A stretch of 64,000 nt of DNA from Acidovorax sp. FHTAMBA (GTDB lineage Bacteria; Pseudomonadota; Gammaproteobacteria; Burkholderiales; Burkholderiaceae_C), in NCBI RefSeq assembly GCF_038958875.1, contig NZ_CP152407.1:1619501-1683500 (forward strand), given 5' to 3'. Below the pieces are notes generated by a model that was given only the letters and a program-made list of their open reading frames with translations, did no database searches and was not told the DNA's origin. The first letter of the stretch is position 1, and the number at the start of each line of letters is the position of its first letter. This document shows, in pieces, positions 17,371 to 26,436 of this stretch. A program made the position numbers and the translations under genes.

Positions 17371-19248
17371 CTACAGCAGGTGATCGGGCGCGAACGGGCC
17401 CAGCAGCCGCAGCATCAGGCGCAGCGGCACACTGGCATCGGGTTCCGTCGTGGCATCGGCCAGACCACTGCCTTCGGGCGCACGCCACACCAGGCCACCC
17501 GCCTCATTGAGCTGCACATGCCAGGCCGCTTCGCGCAACGCGGTCTCGATGGGGGCCGTGGCCGCCTGGCTGAGGGCCTTGCTGCGGATCAGCAGGGCAA
17601 TTTCCGTGTTCTGAAGCTGCGACCGCATATCCAGGTTCATCGACCCCGTGGCAAGCAGTCGGCCGTCCATGATGAGCAGCTTGGAGTGCAGCATGGCACG
17701 CGAGCTGCCCACCCCGCTGCTGCCAGTGCCGCCTGCCGACGACCCGCCGCCTGAGCTGCCCGTGGAGCCGAGCGAGCCTGTGAGCAACGCTGCCGTGTCG
17801 CTGCGCATCTCGTACAACTCCACACCCATGGCCAGCAGCTCGGGGCGGTGGCGCGCGTAGCCGGCATGGGCAATCGGTGCATCGTTGGACGCCAGCGAAT
17901 TGGTGAGCACCCGTACCCGCACGCCGCGCGCCCGGGCAGCAGCAAACGCCTGCTTCATGTCAGGGCCGGGCACAAAGTAGGGGGAGATGATCAACAGATC
18001 GCTCCGCGCCTGTCCCATCAGGTGCAGCAGGCCGTCCACCACTGTATCGGTCTGCGCCTCCAGGGTTGCACGGTCAGCGGAGGAGGGGGCAGCGCTTTGT
18101 AGCGCGGCATCCTCGGTCTTGGACGGTGCCGTGCGAACTGCCGGTTGGGCGACCGTGCCCGCTGTGCCCCGGGAAACCACCGCCAAGGGGGTGGCCTTGG
18201 CGGGCAGCTTTTCGGGCAGGGTGGGGGGGGACGTACCGTCGGGCGGAATCTTGGCAGGCTTGTCCACCAGCACCGCCGCCGGGGCCCAGACAAACTCGGC
18301 ACGCGCCAGATCCATGGGCTCCCGGTTCCATATCCGTGCGAGCTGTTCGGGGCTGGCAGGCTGGTCTGCGCCCACCGAGGAGCCCTGCGGCGCATTTATA
18401 GGCTCAAGGGGCGCGGGAGATGGTTCGCGCTCGTGTGCAGCACTGCCCGAGGCCTGTGCCCGGGCACGCATGGCGTCCAGTTCCTCCTTCGAGATGAGCG
18501 ACTGCACGGGGTAGGCGCGTTCGTTGTTCCAGTAGCTGTCAAAGCTGCGGGAGAGTTCCTGCACGATGGGCCCGGCCGCCAGCACATCCAGGTCCACAAA
18601 GTTGCCGGAGTCTGCATTGCCGAAATAGGCGTCCCCCAGGTTGCGCCCCCCGGTCACCCCCATGGCGTTGTCCGCAATGAAGAGCTTGTTGTGCATGCGC
18701 TGCTGCACGCGAGAGAAGTCCCCCATCGCGCTGAACATGCGTCCCAGGGTCGAACCCCGGGCTCCGGTGAGCGGGTTGAACATGCGCATTTCGATGTTGG
18801 GCACAAACGCCAGCCGCATGACCTGGGCATCGCGCCCCGTGCTATGGAAATCGTCCAGAAGCACCCGCACGCGCACACCGCGTTGTGCGGCGTCCACCAC
18901 GCCCAGCAGCAGTCGCTCGGTGCTGGCGTCGGCATGGATCGCGTAGTACTGCAGGTCCAGCGTTTTCTGCGCAGCGTTCACCAACGCCAGGCGGCTGCTG
19001 TACGCCGTCTGGGCGCCGCTCAGCAGCAAAAACCCCGAGGGGTGCCGCCCGCCAGCCGCCGCTCGGCGCTGCTGGACCAGCTGGCCCAGGGCCGTGGATT
19101 CAGGCGCAGTGATCGCTGTGGAAACCGGACGGTGCACATCCTTGGGCAGCCCGGCACACCCGGTAGCACCCGCCGTGAAGACGACGGCCAACAGTGCCAG
19201 CCAGCCATAACGCGCCGTTCGCGTTAAGACGGCAGAGGGGTATGGCAT
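17371..19248 (-). CDS. Phospholipase D / cardiolipin synthase-like lipoprotein
   Basis: 625 residues. The N-terminus (WLALLAVVFTAGATGC) is a lipoprotein signal with lipobox cysteine C31, so it should be anchored in the envelope. Two HKD motifs are complete: H186 in MHNKLFIADN followed by GGRN, and H521 in LHSKLLIMDG followed by GSMN. This layout resembles ClsC-type cardiolipin synthases, which transfer phosphatidyl groups. Two oddities: a Pro/Ala/Ser-rich linker of about 130 residues between the halves, and a Gly/Ser-rich tract (residues about 494-519) directly before the second HKD motif. Start MPYPSAV is chosen; MFHMPYP three codons earlier is equally possible. Confidence 0.9.
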   Translation of the reverse strand: MPYPSAVLTRTARYGWLALLAVVFTAGATGCAGLPKDVHRPVSTAITAPESTALGQLVQQRRAAAGGRHPSGFLLLSGAQTAYSSRLALVNAAQKTLDLQYYAIHADASTERLLLGVVDAAQRGVRVRVLLDDFHSTGRDAQVMRLAFVPNIEMRMFNPLTGARGSTLGRMFSAMGDFSRVQQRMHNKLFIADNAMGVTGGRNLGDAYFGNADSGNFVDLDVLAAGPIVQELSRSFDSYWNNERAYPVQSLISKEELDAMRARAQASGSAAHEREPSPAPLEPINAPQGSSVGADQPASPEQLARIWNREPMDLARAEFVWAPAAVLVDKPAKIPPDGTSPPTLPEKLPAKATPLAVVSRGTAGTVAQPAVRTAPSKTEDAALQSAAPSSADRATLEAQTDTVVDGLLHLMGQARSDLLIISPYFVPGPDMKQAFAAARARGVRVRVLTNSLASNDAPIAHAGYARHRPELLAMGVELYEMRSDTAALLTGSLGSTGSSGGGSSAGGTGSSGVGSSRAMLHSKLLIMDGRLLATGSMNLDMRSQLQNTEIALLIRSKALSQAATAPIETALREAAWHVQLNEAGGLVWRAPEGSGLADATTEPDASVPLRLMLRLLGPFAPDHLL

Positions 19249-19372
19249 GTGAAACATGCCGTGATTGTGACGCGCGGTAACTGGGCGCCGTGTCAGACAC
19301 CACGCTCCGCGAGTTGCTGAAGACCACGGCACCTTCGGGCGACGGTGTCACCGAATTCCCAGATTCACCGGA

Positions 19373-20485
19373 CTAAAACTGATCGCGCCCTTGCACCCTT
19401 GCCACCACCCGCAGGTCAGGCCCCACCATCTGGGCCGATGTGAACTCCAGTGCCAGCCCTTCAGCAAGGGACTGGAGCGGGCCAAACTGCGCCATCCCCA
19501 ACCCTGGCCCCAGCAGGCGGGGTGCCAGGTACACCAGCAACTCGTCCACAAGTCCTTCCCGCACCAGCGAGCCATTGAGCTTGTGGCCCGCCTCCACATG
19601 CAATTCATTGATACCCCGGGCTGCCAGGTCCCGCAGCATGGCGGGCAGATCCACCTTGCCGTGCGCATTGGGAAGATAAATCACCGTAGCGCCGCGTGCC
19701 GCCAAAGCGGCTTCTTTGGCATCATTTCGGGCTGCAGCGTAGATGTAGCAAGCGCGACCAGCTATCAAAAGATTAGCATCCAGAGGCAACTGCAATTGGC
19801 TGTCAACCACCACCACATGGGGCTGGCGGGGCGTTGGAACCTCGCGCACGTCCAGCCGGGGGTTGTCATCCAGCACCGTGCCAATGCCCGTCAACACCGC
19901 ACAGGCCCGCGCACGCCAGGCATGGCCGTCGGCACGCGCGGTGCGCGAGGTGATCCACTGGCTGGCACCGTTGGTGAGCGCTGTGGCGCCATCCAGCGAT
20001 GCAGCGGCCTTCAGGCGCACCCACGGCGTGCCGCGCACCATGCGGCTGAAAAACCCGATGTTCAGCGCCCGCGACTCGTCTGCACCCGGCCCCACCACCA
20101 CCTCCACCCCAGCAGCCCGCAGCCGCTCGAAACCATGGCCCGCCACCAGCGGGTTGGGGTCGGTAATGGACGCTACCACCCTGCCAATACCGGCCTGCAC
20201 CAGGGCATCACAGCAGGGCCCGGTGCGGCCCTGGTGCGCACAAGGCTCCAGCGTCACATAGGCCGTGGCCCCCCGCACATCGTGCCCGCGCGCCGCCGCA
20301 TCCCGCAGCGCCATCACCTCGGCATGGGCACCTCCGGCGTGTTGGGTGAAGCCTGTACCCAGCACCTTCAACCCGTCGCCCGCCACGATGACGCACCCCA
20401 CGCGAGGGTTGGGGTTGGAAAGAAAAAGCGCTTGAGTGGCGAGCTCAAGCGCTTGGGTCATGGGAGGGGGCGCTGAGAATTCCAT
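19373..20485 (-). CDS. ribD: Bifunctional riboflavin biosynthesis deaminase/reductase RibD
   Basis: A 370-residue enzyme that deaminates and then reduces the pyrimidine intermediate of riboflavin synthesis. The deaminase domain has NPNPRVGCVIV, the zinc ligands in GGAHAEVMAL and EPCAHQGRTGPC. The reductase domain has RLKAAASLDGATAL, GIGTVLDDNPRL and HVEAGHKLNGSLV. Residues about 236-256 (DANLLIAGRACYIYAAARND in outline) are encoded by a copy of the dispersed palindromic element, in frame. It is 25 nt downstream of pilE on the same strand, an unusual neighbour that may be read through from the pil operon. Confidence 0.95.
   Translation of the reverse strand: MEFSAPPPMTQALELATQALFLSNPNPRVGCVIVAGDGLKVLGTGFTQHAGGAHAEVMALRDAAARGHDVRGATAYVTLEPCAHQGRTGPCCDALVQAGIGRVVASITDPNPLVAGHGFERLRAAGVEVVVGPGADESRALNIGFFSRMVRGTPWVRLKAAASLDGATALTNGASQWITSRTARADGHAWRARACAVLTGIGTVLDDNPRLDVREVPTPRQPHVVVVDSQLQLPLDANLLIAGRACYIYAAARNDAKEAALAARGATVIYLPNAHGKVDLPAMLRDLAARGINELHVEAGHKLNGSLVREGLVDELLVYLAPRLLGPGLGMAQFGPLQSLAEGLALEFTSAQMVGPDLRVVARVQGRDQF
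19718..19777 (-). repeat. Palindromic dispersed element inside ribD, copy E
   Basis: The minus strand reads TGCTAATCTTTTGATAGCTG, then GTCGCGCTTGCTACAT and CTACGCTGCAGCCCGAAATGA. It aligns position by position with copy F (TGCTA, TTT, ATAGCTG, GCGCTT, CAT, GCTG, CC, AAAT.AT). The right arm is eroded. It is read as NLLIAGRACYIYAAARNDA within an intact frame. Confidence 0.7.
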
Positions 20486-20510
20486 TGCGCGCCGAATAGT
20501 AACTCAGTGA

Positions 20511-20933
20511 TTACTTGTTCCAGCATTCTGCGGCGGTAACTCCGGAACCCATATTGATCGCGCTCCGCATGCCTGTGTTGGTAATCGTGAAATCTCCACA
20601 TCGATCTGCCGCCTGCGGCCCAGGGGACTTGCGGGCGGCGACCAACGTGAACGCCGCGTTGGTGTTGCCTGCCGCAAAACCAATGGTGTAACGCTTGGTA
20701 GTGTCTGCCGACCACGTGAGTGCGGTCGGAAGTGTGGTTGGGTACACGCCCGTGGCTGTGGAGGCCCGTTCCAGGTACTGCTGCGCCTGCAGCAGCCCAG
20801 CGCGGGCGTCTGCCCGATGTCCACGTCGGATGTACTCCGCGTAGCTAGGGTAGGCAATGGCCGCGAGGATACCCACGATGGCCACCACAATCATCAGCTC
20901 AATGAGAGTAAAACCCCGGTGTTGATGCTTCAT
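20511..20933 (-). CDS. pilE: Type IV pilin-like protein PilE (minor pilin)
   Basis: A 140-residue prepilin. The short leader MKHQHRG is cleaved before FTLIELMIVVAIVGILAAIA, with Glu5 of the mature protein present. The C-terminal part carries two cysteines (DRCGDF and AECWNK) as expected for the pilin disulfide loop. Size and the last place in a fimT-pilVWXY1E cluster match PilE minor pilins, which prime pilus assembly and are incorporated at the tip, not the major PilA. It follows pilY1 by 28 nt and probably ends the pil operon before ribD. Confidence 0.93.
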   Translation of the reverse strand: MKHQHRGFTLIELMIVVAIVGILAAIAYPSYAEYIRRGHRADARAGLLQAQQYLERASTATGVYPTTLPTALTWSADTTKRYTIGFAAGNTNAAFTLVAARKSPGPQAADRCGDFTITNTGMRSAINMGSGVTAAECWNK

Positions 20934-20961
20934 AGGTCAATGTTCTCCTGCACCTTCGAGG

Positions 20962-23900
20962 CTACCGTAACTGGCGCCAACTGGGGCGCATGCTCTGCTC
21001 GGGCAACGTAGCTCCGACCAGTTCGTCCGTAGATCCATCCCCCTTCTTACCGGTGATATGTATCTTGTCTCCACGTTGGATCATCGTGTGCGAACCTGCA
21101 GTTACCGATACCCGCGAGGCGCCTTTATCCGAAGTCAGGTTGTACTTCCCGTCGCCGTTGGTGTCCAAAATCTGCACGCTGGGGCGCTTGCCATCCATGA
21201 TATTGATAAGTGTGAGGAATTGCTGTTCCTTAACAACAGTACCCGCCTCGCATGTTTCGATTGTGGTGTCAACCAAGGAGCCTTTGGCAGGAACTTGAGA
21301 GAAAACGGCCAGCAGGTTACTGCTGTCATAGAACTCCATGGGCTTGAGTTGGCGCTCGCGGGTCTGAGGTAAATCCATGTACCAGCCCTTCTTTACCTTC
21401 CAGTCGAGTACGGTGGTTGCGTCCACGGTCCAATACTGATGGCCATCACGGGTCAATTCAGGCGTAACGGGAATGGAGCGCTGCACCAGATCTCCTTGTG
21501 TTACCACCTTTGGCAGATCGTCAGCTGATTTCACCAAATCCTTGCAATCGTCCGAGGGAGAGGGGTCCGCACATACTGCCACGCGGTTTTTCTTTGCGCC
21601 GATCAGCTTGTAGCTAGTGTTGTCCAGCACAGAGTACAGACTTTGCTTGTTCGCATTGCTGGCAGTGTTTGGGTCGCTCACGAGGGAGTCCTTCGCAAAG
21701 TTGCTTCCGGTGCCGAAGGCCACCATCATGCCGCTGACGGGGACAGTCTTAGTCTTGCCACCGCCGATATCGATTTCCTTCTTGCGGTCGTTGGTACGAA
21801 CAGTGGGTACAGCCGTGATGGGTTGCGCCAGGGTGCGAGAGTCTGGTGAACCTTCGGTTCCGCCCTTGGCGGTGAAAAGTGGTACGCCACTGGTGGTGTG
21901 GTTGGTCGTTGTGTTGGCATCGGTGTCCCATCGTGCCACTCCCCATTTGGTATCGTCGCTATCAGCAATCAGGAACTTCCACAGATTGCCCTTCAGGTCG
22001 CCAGCATATACCACGTCGGGCCGCCCATCACTGTTGATGTCCACCAGTCGTGGTGCCGACAGGCCATTGTCCGTAGTGGTTGCTTGGCTTCCGGTCGCAG
22101 CATTGCCGGTGGCCACAAGTCGCAGCAATTTCTTGTCACCATCCAGATATTGGACTAGTAGCACGGGGCGCTCGCTCTTGCTGTTGTAGCCATTGCCCAT
22201 CACCGCAGCCCATCGATTGTTGTTCATGCGCGCGATCTGCGTCGTACGTTGTGGATTGGACTCGTCGATGACCGGTTTGGAAAAAATATGGCCCATATCG
22301 GCAGCGGCCAAGCACGCTTCCTTCTCTGAAACCGGTGTGACGGCGGCGTCTTCGCAAACCCCTACCGTGGCGACAGACTCGCTTGCATGCCGAGTTTTGT
22401 CCATCACCACCAGTTGTTGGGCATTGGCCTCGCTAAAGTTACCGGCCGCAGGTTCCGTTGTACCGGGCTCGGTTACGTTCAGCACAAAATATCCCTTGCC
22501 ACCCGCCCCTAAAGTGCCCACCAGAAGAGTGTGCCAATTGGGTACGTACAAAGGATCGGTATCTTGATCGCCTACACCCATGTCCACGTCACCGCTCATG
22601 GCCGAGCCGTCGACGTAGTAGCGGTGATTGTCGTTGTAATCGGTGTCAGCTAACCGACCCAAAGCGGGCAGCACCCCCTTGGGAACATAGGCCAGTTTTT
22701 CGGTGCCGTCCGCTCCCGAAAAACCATGTAGCATACCGTCGTTGCCGCCCACATAAATCATTGGAAGACGGTTCTTGTGTGCACGGGCGAACGCTGCATA
22801 ACCCTTCCATGGGTAGTTGCTGGAAGGAGCTCCCACATACCACACTTCTGAATTGACAATGTCCCCCTGGCGGGATTTTCTTTCTCTAAAAGGCTTTGTG
22901 ACGGTGTAATTTGGCGGGCTTGCTGTGCCCTCCTTGGTACGGTCCCCACGGATGTAATTGAGTCGGTCCTGCCCCAGGGCATCGCTGGAGCCATCCTTCT
23001 TTAAATTGAGAAGATTCTTTTGTGCCGTGCTGAGATTAGTTTCGTCAGCAGCCCATTTGAAAGGAACGCCACCTTTCTCTGCACCAGTCGCGGGATTGGT
23101 GATCTGGGTGCTGTAGCTGAGGACCAGACGGGTACTGACATTAAAGCCAGCCCCGTCAAGAAGATCTGCAGTGTTCTTGCCTGCCCAGCCCGGCGTAGGA
23201 ACGGTGGTTCCGTCAGGCTTCACAGTTTCTGAATCCACGTAACCTCGCCAAGCATCTGCGGGCACGTAGTTGGCGACATACTTGGCCACATCGTTGCGCG
23301 ATGCATTGCTGCCACTTGTAGCGGTAGAGCCCTTGTCGGGCTCGGTGGCGGTGCTGATGTCGCCAATGATCATGCGAAAGGCTTTGGCGAGGTCTTCACC
23401 CTTTTCTACGGCAAAGAAGCGGCCCCGACCGTTGATGGCCGCGTGCCACATGTCGTGGCCTCTGTCTTTACTTTGTGCTTTCCAAGCGTAGGTGCCATTC
23501 GCATATTCAGCAAAACTACCGTCGAAGTCATAGGGCAACATCGAGGATGGCGCAGTAATGGCGCCTTGATCCGTGCCGGCACTGGTGTAGTTCTTCTTGG
23601 GCAGTGCATCGCTGCTGAACCCAATGGTGTAGGTGACCATGTGGGGCCAACTGGCGGGGTCGTAGCGTGGATTCCAGTACTTGGTCAGCGTGGTCTGAAC
23701 ATTTGTCACCAGATTAGTGAACGTTTCACTCGCCGGGGCAGTTTCATAGTCAGCGCGGGGTGTCATCGACCCCGTCAGCCCACTGGTTTGTAGTGGGTCT
23801 GCCCAGCTTTTGAAGGACCAGTCGGCAATGGTCGTGTAATTTTCAGTATCGCGATAGATTTTTGTGTTGGGGTTGGTGCTGTTGTACGCCGTGCCGTCAT

Positions 23901-24579
23901 TAAAGGTGGTGTTTTGATTGTCGTAGTTGCGAGGCGTAGTTTGCCGCTCGCTTCCGTTCCATCCGCCGTCCGTGAGCAGAATGTGGAAATTACGTCGGCA
24001 ACCCAAATAAGGCGTGCTGGTCGTGCCCGGTACGGCAGCCCAAGGGCCATTTTGGTGCAAGGAGGCTCGCATGTACTGGTCGGCCCGTTGCACCATATCG
24101 TGGGTAGGGGTGTTCGTGCAGGCCGTATAGTTGCTCATGTATGACAGAAAATTGGTGCGATGGGTCGCGTCCAATTTACGCATGACATTCTTATTAGTGG
24201 CAGTGGTTGCTGTGGCCGCCGAAGCGTCCAAATTGGGAGCCCATGCCACGCCTCCGACCTTGGTACAGTTACCCATGGTTTGCCAAGCGAATCGGATTTT
24301 CCCGTCTGGCAATACGGTGGTGTCGCTGAAAACTTCGATCAGCGATTCCTTGAGAACCTGAGTACGGGTTTTGGTGTATCCAATCATGTCCTTGGCGTTC
24401 ATACTCGTCGAGTCATCGAGCGAGATGATCACGTTGGGCGCTACATAAGGCTGTTTGGTACCTGGGGGCGACTGCGCCAGGTCAAGTGCCCAGCTGCCGT
24501 GCGGCGCGAGTGCGGCGCCTACGGCTAGGGCAACCAGTGTTTTTCTAAAATGAGTGCGGCGGGGTGTGGAGTGGGGCAT
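20962..24579 (-). CDS. pilY1: Type IV pilus tip adhesin / assembly factor PilY1
   Basis: 1205 residues with a Sec signal peptide (VALAVGAALAPHGSWA). AGGAG just before ATG 24579 decides the start. The N-terminal half is von Willebrand factor A-like, with the metal site DDSTSM at residues 55-60. The C-terminal half is the PilY1 beta-propeller: YVGGNDGMLHGFSG and DINSDGRPDVVYAGDLKGNL, the calcium-binding loop near residue 850, with Asp/Asn ligands at positions 1, 3, 5 and 9. PilY1 sits on the pilus tip with the minor pilins, promotes extension and can act as adhesin and surface sensor. Its GC content is visibly lower than that of flanking housekeeping genes. Confidence 0.95.
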   Translation of the reverse strand: MPHSTPRRTHFRKTLVALAVGAALAPHGSWALDLAQSPPGTKQPYVAPNVIISLDDSTSMNAKDMIGYTKTRTQVLKESLIEVFSDTTVLPDGKIRFAWQTMGNCTKVGGVAWAPNLDASAATATTATNKNVMRKLDATHRTNFLSYMSNYTACTNTPTHDMVQRADQYMRASLHQNGPWAAVPGTTSTPYLGCRRNFHILLTDGGWNGSERQTTPRNYDNQNTTFNDGTAYNSTNPNTKIYRDTENYTTIADWSFKSWADPLQTSGLTGSMTPRADYETAPASETFTNLVTNVQTTLTKYWNPRYDPASWPHMVTYTIGFSSDALPKKNYTSAGTDQGAITAPSSMLPYDFDGSFAEYANGTYAWKAQSKDRGHDMWHAAINGRGRFFAVEKGEDLAKAFRMIIGDISTATEPDKGSTATSGSNASRNDVAKYVANYVPADAWRGYVDSETVKPDGTTVPTPGWAGKNTADLLDGAGFNVSTRLVLSYSTQITNPATGAEKGGVPFKWAADETNLSTAQKNLLNLKKDGSSDALGQDRLNYIRGDRTKEGTASPPNYTVTKPFRERKSRQGDIVNSEVWYVGAPSSNYPWKGYAAFARAHKNRLPMIYVGGNDGMLHGFSGADGTEKLAYVPKGVLPALGRLADTDYNDNHRYYVDGSAMSGDVDMGVGDQDTDPLYVPNWHTLLVGTLGAGGKGYFVLNVTEPGTTEPAAGNFSEANAQQLVVMDKTRHASESVATVGVCEDAAVTPVSEKEACLAAADMGHIFSKPVIDESNPQRTTQIARMNNNRWAAVMGNGYNSKSERPVLLVQYLDGDKKLLRLVATGNAATGSQATTTDNGLSAPRLVDINSDGRPDVVYAGDLKGNLWKFLIADSDDTKWGVARWDTDANTTTNHTTSGVPLFTAKGGTEGSPDSRTLAQPITAVPTVRTNDRKKEIDIGGGKTKTVPVSGMMVAFGTGSNFAKDSLVSDPNTASNANKQSLYSVLDNTSYKLIGAKKNRVAVCADPSPSDDCKDLVKSADDLPKVVTQGDLVQRSIPVTPELTRDGHQYWTVDATTVLDWKVKKGWYMDLPQTRERQLKPMEFYDSSNLLAVFSQVPAKGSLVDTTIETCEAGTVVKEQQFLTLINIMDGKRPSVQILDTNGDGKYNLTSDKGASRVSVTAGSHTMIQRGDKIHITGKKGDGSTDELVGATLPEQSMRPSWRQLR

Positions 24580-24660
24580 GAAATGCTCCTGGCAATTGCT
24601 GGAGAAATGGCTGCTAAAACTTGAATCGCAAGCGGAGGTGGCGGTCACTGAATTGCGTTA

Positions 24661-25491
24661 TTAATCCATGAGTTTTTGGCGCGCATAAGTCTGTTGAATT
24701 ACTGCCTGAGTGACGGGTACATCTACGCCCCCCTCTGATCTCAGCTTGCGCCCATGTGCAACGGCGGTAATGCGATACACGACGTTGGGGGTCATTTTTA
24801 GCGGCAAATTGTTGGGCCCTCCTGCGATCAAAGCAGATTTGTCCGCGTTGGTGTCGTACGGCAGTACCTCGATCCAGTACCAGCCGCCGCGGTTATTGGC
24901 GGATCTGTCGCGCAAAATTGGATTGCCGCTGGGATCTGCGGCGTCTGCACTCAGCGTAGCGCCACTGTATTCGCCGTAACGCGCCCCTATATTAGGCATC
25001 ATCATTTCGGTCAAAGTGAAATCGACCAGAGGATCGGTCTTGTCGTTGGTGTTATTCCAGAAGTCCTGCCGGCCCGTCCTTTTCAGACACAGTGCATTGA
25101 GACAGCGTGGGCCACTGGTAATGCCTTCCAGGTCGGCCCAGAGTTCGGCAGCACCATCTTTCCCCTCCATTTGCAGCGGAATTTGTGCAATGCCGGATCG
25201 ACCGCCACGGCAGTCCATGACCGTGGGAATCCGGCAGTCGCTACCGTCAGCCTTTTCGCCTCGGATGTCGAGTTCGGCATCTTGGATCAGCGCTTGCGCG
25301 GCTTCAAAGGCGCGTTGATAGTCGGCATCATTGCCCACGACCATCTCGTTGAACATGGATGTGCGCGACGCCCACAGCGCCAGCAGCATCGAGAGCATTA
25401 CAAAAACAATTACCACAAAAAGTGCGACGCCGCGCTGGTGTCGCAATCGTGGTGACTGGAGCGAGGATGAGGGCAAAGACACGCGAGGCAT
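24661..25491 (-). CDS. pilX: Minor pilin assembly protein PilX
   Basis: A 276-residue membrane-anchored minor pilin. Start MPRVSLPSSS is placed directly before the pilin-type region; upstream codons are shadow sequence. The hydrophobic helix RGVALFVVIVFVMLSMLLAL and the following ASRTSMFNEMVVGNDADYQRAFEAAQALI match PilX_N, which typically lacks the FTLIE glutamate. The C-terminus has four cysteines (SDCRIP, DCRGG, RCLNALCLK). It lies between pilW and pilY1, with gaps of 25 and 81 nt, in one operon. Confidence 0.9.
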   Translation of the reverse strand: MPRVSLPSSSLQSPRLRHQRGVALFVVIVFVMLSMLLALWASRTSMFNEMVVGNDADYQRAFEAAQALIQDAELDIRGEKADGSDCRIPTVMDCRGGRSGIAQIPLQMEGKDGAAELWADLEGITSGPRCLNALCLKRTGRQDFWNNTNDKTDPLVDFTLTEMMMPNIGARYGEYSGATLSADAADPSGNPILRDRSANNRGGWYWIEVLPYDTNADKSALIAGGPNNLPLKMTPNVVYRITAVAHGRKLRSEGGVDVPVTQAVIQQTYARQKLMD

Positions 25492-25516
25492 GGCGGTTCG
25501 TTCGGTGGTAGATGGA

Positions 25517-26395
25517 TTAGCCCGCCAGCCCTTGGCTGCGCAGTTGGTAGATATTGCGGAAAACCATGTGCATCCGGCGATTGCGGGGCTGTGCCAATGT
25601 CGTGTAATTAACCGCTGTCGCACCATCGCAGTCGGTGTAGGTGCTGCCTGCGGGAAGGTCAATGGCTTCATTTCCATAGAGCACCAAACACACCTCCACC
25701 GCAAAAACTTGCGCCCATCCCGGGGTACCAGGAGCGCCGACGGTGGCAGCGTCTACATAGCGCAAGTTAGGGTTGCCTGTACCTGCAGCACTCTGCATTA
25801 GATAGCGCACCTGAAAATTGGCAACATTGCGAACTATGGGTTGGACTTGGCCATTGCCATCGCACCGCAGTTCGTTGGTAGCGGTGTTTAGAACAAAACG
25901 ACTTTGAATCAATGCGGGATTTCCTTGTCCGCCGAGGCAGTTGCGTTGTACGGATTGCGCAGTTGCACTCGTGTAAACAGGTTCGGAGTAATTGCGATAA
26001 CCCGTGGTGAGCTTGTATTGGCTGGCACCAGGTGAATCAAGGCCGCTTAATGTGTCGGTTGCAACGATGAATGTATTTGTGCCATCGGTATAGTCGGTTT
26101 CAAAAGCTACGGCCTCACCTGGAAGTGAGGGAATGTCGTCTTCGATTATTTTTGCGGCTGACAACTTGAGTTTGACGGAGCCGGCTTGGCGCAGTTGCTG
26201 TCCAATCACACGGAAGGCGTACGAAGCTTGTTGTTGGATTTCCGTGGAGTCACTTACGGTGCCAGAAACTCCGCGTGACACCATGAGGGCGCCCATCGCG
26301 ACTGCGATGGTAAGCAGGCCAATGGTGATGCCTACCAGCAACTCGATCAGCGTGACGCCGCGCTGGGCGATTCGCCGTGAAGTGGTGTATGTCAT
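25517..26395 (-). CDS. pilW: Minor pilin assembly protein PilW
   Basis: A 292-residue prepilin. The leader MTYTTSRRIAQRG precedes VTLIELLVGITIGLLTIAVA with the conserved glutamate; residues SFAFRVIGQQLRQAG-like (ASYAFRVIGQQLRQAG) are typical of PilW. An in-frame TTG at 26440 overlaps the pilV stop and would add 15 residues, but gives an unusually long leader; neither start has a clear ribosome site. The large C-terminal domain holds four cysteines. It works with PilV, PilX and PilE in the pilus priming complex in the inner membrane. Confidence 0.9.
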   Translation of the reverse strand: MTYTTSRRIAQRGVTLIELLVGITIGLLTIAVAMGALMVSRGVSGTVSDSTEIQQQASYAFRVIGQQLRQAGSVKLKLSAAKIIEDDIPSLPGEAVAFETDYTDGTNTFIVATDTLSGLDSPGASQYKLTTGYRNYSEPVYTSATAQSVQRNCLGGQGNPALIQSRFVLNTATNELRCDGNGQVQPIVRNVANFQVRYLMQSAAGTGNPNLRYVDAATVGAPGTPGWAQVFAVEVCLVLYGNEAIDLPAGSTYTDCDGATAVNYTTLAQPRNRRMHMVFRNIYQLRSQGLAG

Positions 26396-26436
26396 GCCGG
26401 TTACCAAATTTTTGGGTGAAGCTATGGGGGAAGACG

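Noticed and set aside
20410..20455. AAGCGCTTGAG/CTCAAGCGCTT inverted repeat at the ribD start
   Set aside because: It looks like the dispersed element core but lacks all flanking blocks, and the codons encode the conserved RibD N-terminus (QALELATQALFLSNPNP), so chance is more likely.
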